DNA from: Candidatus Sulfotelmatobacter sp.
GTDB lineage: Bacteria > Acidobacteriota > Terriglobia > Terriglobales > SbA1
Assembly: GCA_030151135.1 (NCBI GenBank)
Contig: JASLEQ010000576.1
Location: 1 to 8,322 of the forward strand
DNA: 8,322 nucleotides
Direction of reading: 5' to 3'
Part shown: positions 6,934 through 8,322 of the stretch, in pieces
Layout: each line of letters begins with the position of its first letter
Numbering within the stretch: position 1 is the stretch's first letter
Notes under the pieces: model-generated
Seen by the model: the letters and a program-made list of their open reading frames with translations, nothing else
Told to the model about the DNA's origin: nothing
Databases searched by the model: none
Translations under genes and position numbers: made by a program

Positions 6934-8025
6934 TCACTCGGCCTGTTTCGTAATATTCAGCAGCACTCCGATGCACGCCAGCGTCACAAATAGCGACGAT
7001 CCCCCGTACGACACCAGCGGGAGCGGGATACCTTTAGTGGGCATCATTCCAAGCACAACGCTGATATTGATGAACGCCTGGAGCACGACCATGCTCGTAA
7101 TCCCGACGGCCAGGTAACGCCCAAACAGATCTTCGGTGCGCCACGAGGCGCGCATTCCTCGCCAGAGGAAGATCGCAAAGAGCGCCACGACAAAAATCGC
7201 GCCGACCAATCCTAGTTCTTCAGCAGTGACCGCAAAAATAAAGTCCGTGTGCGGCTCGGGCAGATAGAACAACTTCTGCTTGCCTTCCATCAGCCCAGTG
7301 CCGGTGATGCCTCCGGTGCCCACGGCAATCAGCGACTGGATAATATGGAATCCCGCCTTCTGGCGGTCGGCATAAGGGTTGATGAACGCCAGAATACGGT
7401 CGCGGCGGAACTTCACGTGAAAAATTAAAAAGTAAAGCGGTAGGAGTGAGGCCGCGAACGCGTATCCGAAGTAGCGCAGGCGCATCCCCGCAACGTAAAG
7501 GATGCAAGCGGCAATCCCTGCGCAAGCGATCGCAGTACCAAGGTCCGGCTGCGCAACAATGAGCCCGAGAAAAACGATTACCGGAGCCGCCGCCGGCAGC
7601 AGCGTGTTCCGGACGTCATCCATGGTCTTCGCGCGGTTCTCGAGGAAGTATGCGAGAAAAAGAATCAGCACCGGCTTGGCCAGTTCCGAGGGCTGAAACG
7701 AAAATCCTCCGGCGTGAATCCAGCGATGCGTGTTGTGCGAGCGATCGAGAAAGAAGACGGAAATCAGCAGCAGCGTCGTTACGCCCATGAATGAAAAGAC
7801 AAGGGCAGGATGCCTGTAGCGCTTGTAGTCCAGGCGCATGGTGACGGTCATTGCGACCAGGCCAGCAACAGCCCAGATTAATTGCTTGGAGAGGAAGGAG
7901 TAGGGAGATCCGAAGCGCTCGCGGGCCATCACCGCCGAGGCCGAGAAGACCATCACGACACCCACAAATACCAGCAACATGGTGACGGTAAACAGCCAGC
8001 GGTCGACACTCACGCGCTTCGCCAT
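6934..8025 (-). CDS. ftsW: Septal peptidoglycan polymerase FtsW (SEDS family)
   Basis: FtsW is the integral-membrane glycosyltransferase that polymerises lipid II at the division septum together with FtsI. The 363-residue protein is highly hydrophobic, with about ten membrane segments; the first is around residues 11-31. SEDS features in order are QPSELAKP (111-118), AQPDLGT (158-164), FHIIQSLIAVGTGGITGTG (226-244), the loop PEPHTDFIFAVTAEELG (256-272) with the catalytic Asp261, and the C-terminal signature NISVVLGMMPTKGIPLPLVSYGGSS (320-344). The PxKGxxLPLxSYGGSS wording and dcw context favour FtsW over the elongation paralogue RodA. The N-terminus is short, without the long cytoplasmic tail of E. 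coli FtsW. The ATG at 8025 has no clear Shine-Dalgarno. It is 119 bases after murD on the same strand. Confidence 0.96.
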   Translation of the reverse strand: MAKRVSVDRWLFTVTMLLVFVGVVMVFSASAVMARERFGSPYSFLSKQLIWAVAGLVAMTVTMRLDYKRYRHPALVFSFMGVTTLLLISVFFLDRSHNTHRWIHAGGFSFQPSELAKPVLILFLAYFLENRAKTMDDVRNTLLPAAAPVIVFLGLIVAQPDLGTAIACAGIAACILYVAGMRLRYFGYAFAASLLPLYFLIFHVKFRRDRILAFINPYADRQKAGFHIIQSLIAVGTGGITGTGLMEGKQKLFYLPEPHTDFIFAVTAEELGLVGAIFVVALFAIFLWRGMRASWRTEDLFGRYLAVGITSMVVLQAFINISVVLGMMPTKGIPLPLVSYGGSSLFVTLACIGVLLNITKQAE

Positions 8026-8035
8026 GGGACACTTA

Positions 8036-8133
8036 TTTCACCACGGACGGCGCAAAAGACCCTGTTGATATTCGTTTTTTGATTGTTGATTGTTTTGGTT
8101 CGGGGCGAAGGTTTCATCACGGCGCCACAAAAG
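8036..8133. repeat. Degenerate direct repeat flanking the ftsW-murD spacer
   Basis: Positions 8036-8058 and 8112-8133 (plus strand) share the blocks TTTCA, CACGG and CAAAAG in the same order, differing by one substitution after TTTCA and by a variable GC-rich middle of 5 or 6 bases. They occupy both ends of the intergenic gap between the ftsW start and the murD stop. They resemble the CACCACGG-type dispersed intergenic motif seen in some large environmental genomes; that likeness is from memory. Confidence 0.4.
8079..8092. repeat. Two perfect TTGATTG units in the ftsW-murD spacer
   Basis: TTGATTG occurs twice in tandem at 8079-8085 and 8086-8092, preceded by a T-run and followed by TTTT. The unit resembles the ATTGAGTG repeats between murG and murC. 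It could be replication slippage in a relaxed spacer; no function is evident. Confidence 0.4.
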
Positions 8134-8144
8134 CGCGGAAAACC

Positions 8145-8322
8145 TTAGGTCAGCGACGAGCTAAGTCCCTGCACAATCTCTTTGAATACCTTACCGCGAT
8201 GCTCGTAACTTTTGAACTGATCGAAGCTGGCGCAGGGTGGCGCGAGCAGCACAATGTCGCCGGGCTTTGCGGCTGCGTGCGCTTTGCGAATGGCATTCTC
8301 CAAAGTCTCGGCATGCACGATG
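8145..8322 (-). CDS. murD: UDP-N-acetylmuramoylalanine--D-glutamate ligase, C-terminal end only
   Basis: MurD adds D-glutamate to UDP-MurNAc-L-Ala in the cytoplasm, the step after MurC. Only the last 58 codons and the TAA stop (8145-8147) are in the window; the gene runs off the right edge. The fragment contains the MurD C-terminal signature, reading [19 protein letters not shown], followed by [15 protein letters not shown]. The family pattern [22 protein letters not shown] matches with conserved Ser-Phe-Asp and Arg-Gly. This motif, together with ftsW immediately downstream, makes the assignment firm despite the short length. Confidence 0.93.
   Translation of the reverse strand, partial: IVHAETLENAIRKAHAAAKPGDIVLLAPPCASFDQFKSYEHRGKVFKEIVQGLSSSLT

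Overview
The window is about 8.3 kb of a GC-moderate bacterial chromosome. Apart from one two-gene cassette, everything is read on the minus strand. The protein set fits a Gram-negative-type heterotroph: peptidoglycan and division genes (murD, ftsW, murG, murC), an ATP-type phosphoenolpyruvate carboxykinase and a PfkB-family sugar kinase. The wording of the Mur/FtsW proteins, plus short intergenic repeats of the ATTGAGTG / CACCACGG kind, makes me suspect Acidobacteriota (Koribacter-like). That is inference from memory of such genomes, not shown by the sequence.

Reading in the direction of transcription (high to low coordinates), the window opens in the 3' end of murD (8145-8322). It continues with ftsW (6934-8025), murG (5141-6217 or 6235) and murC (3655-5064), the usual order of a division and cell wall (dcw) cluster. 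MurD and MurC are amino-acid ligases of the cytoplasmic precursor pathway, MurG makes lipid II at the inner membrane, and FtsW polymerises it at the septum. The cluster is interrupted between ftsW and murG by a compact plus-strand toxin-antitoxin cassette (6258-6926). It has an operator/promoter, a ribbon-helix-helix-like antitoxin and a Doc-type Fic-fold toxin that overlaps the antitoxin by 4 bases. The dcw run stops at murC: no murB, ftsQ, ftsA or ftsZ follows.

Beyond a 277-base spacer lies a PfkB carbohydrate kinase (2427-3377). Next come an unrecognised 166-residue protein with a signal-like N-terminus (1783-2283), a 63-residue protein with 11 cysteines (1506-1697), and the first 420 codons of pckA (1-1261), which runs off the left edge. 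pckA, pfkB, the 166-residue protein and the antitoxin have clear Shine-Dalgarno sequences. murG, murC, ftsW and the Cys-rich protein do not.

No gap without a gene exceeds 300 bases. The larger ones are 1262-1505 (a candidate pckA promoter and weak hairpins), 2284-2426 (leader of the 166-residue protein), 3378-3654 (nothing convincing beyond a small hairpin after murC), 5065-5140 (part of a long imperfect palindrome made of short repeats), 6236-6318 (toxin-antitoxin operator and promoter) and 8026-8144 (a degenerate direct repeat and a short tandem repeat). I found no tRNA, rRNA, CRISPR, transposase or convincing intrinsic terminator. The most interesting items are the antiparallel toxin-antitoxin insertion in the dcw cluster with its operator, and the murG-murC palindrome that supplies the end of murG.
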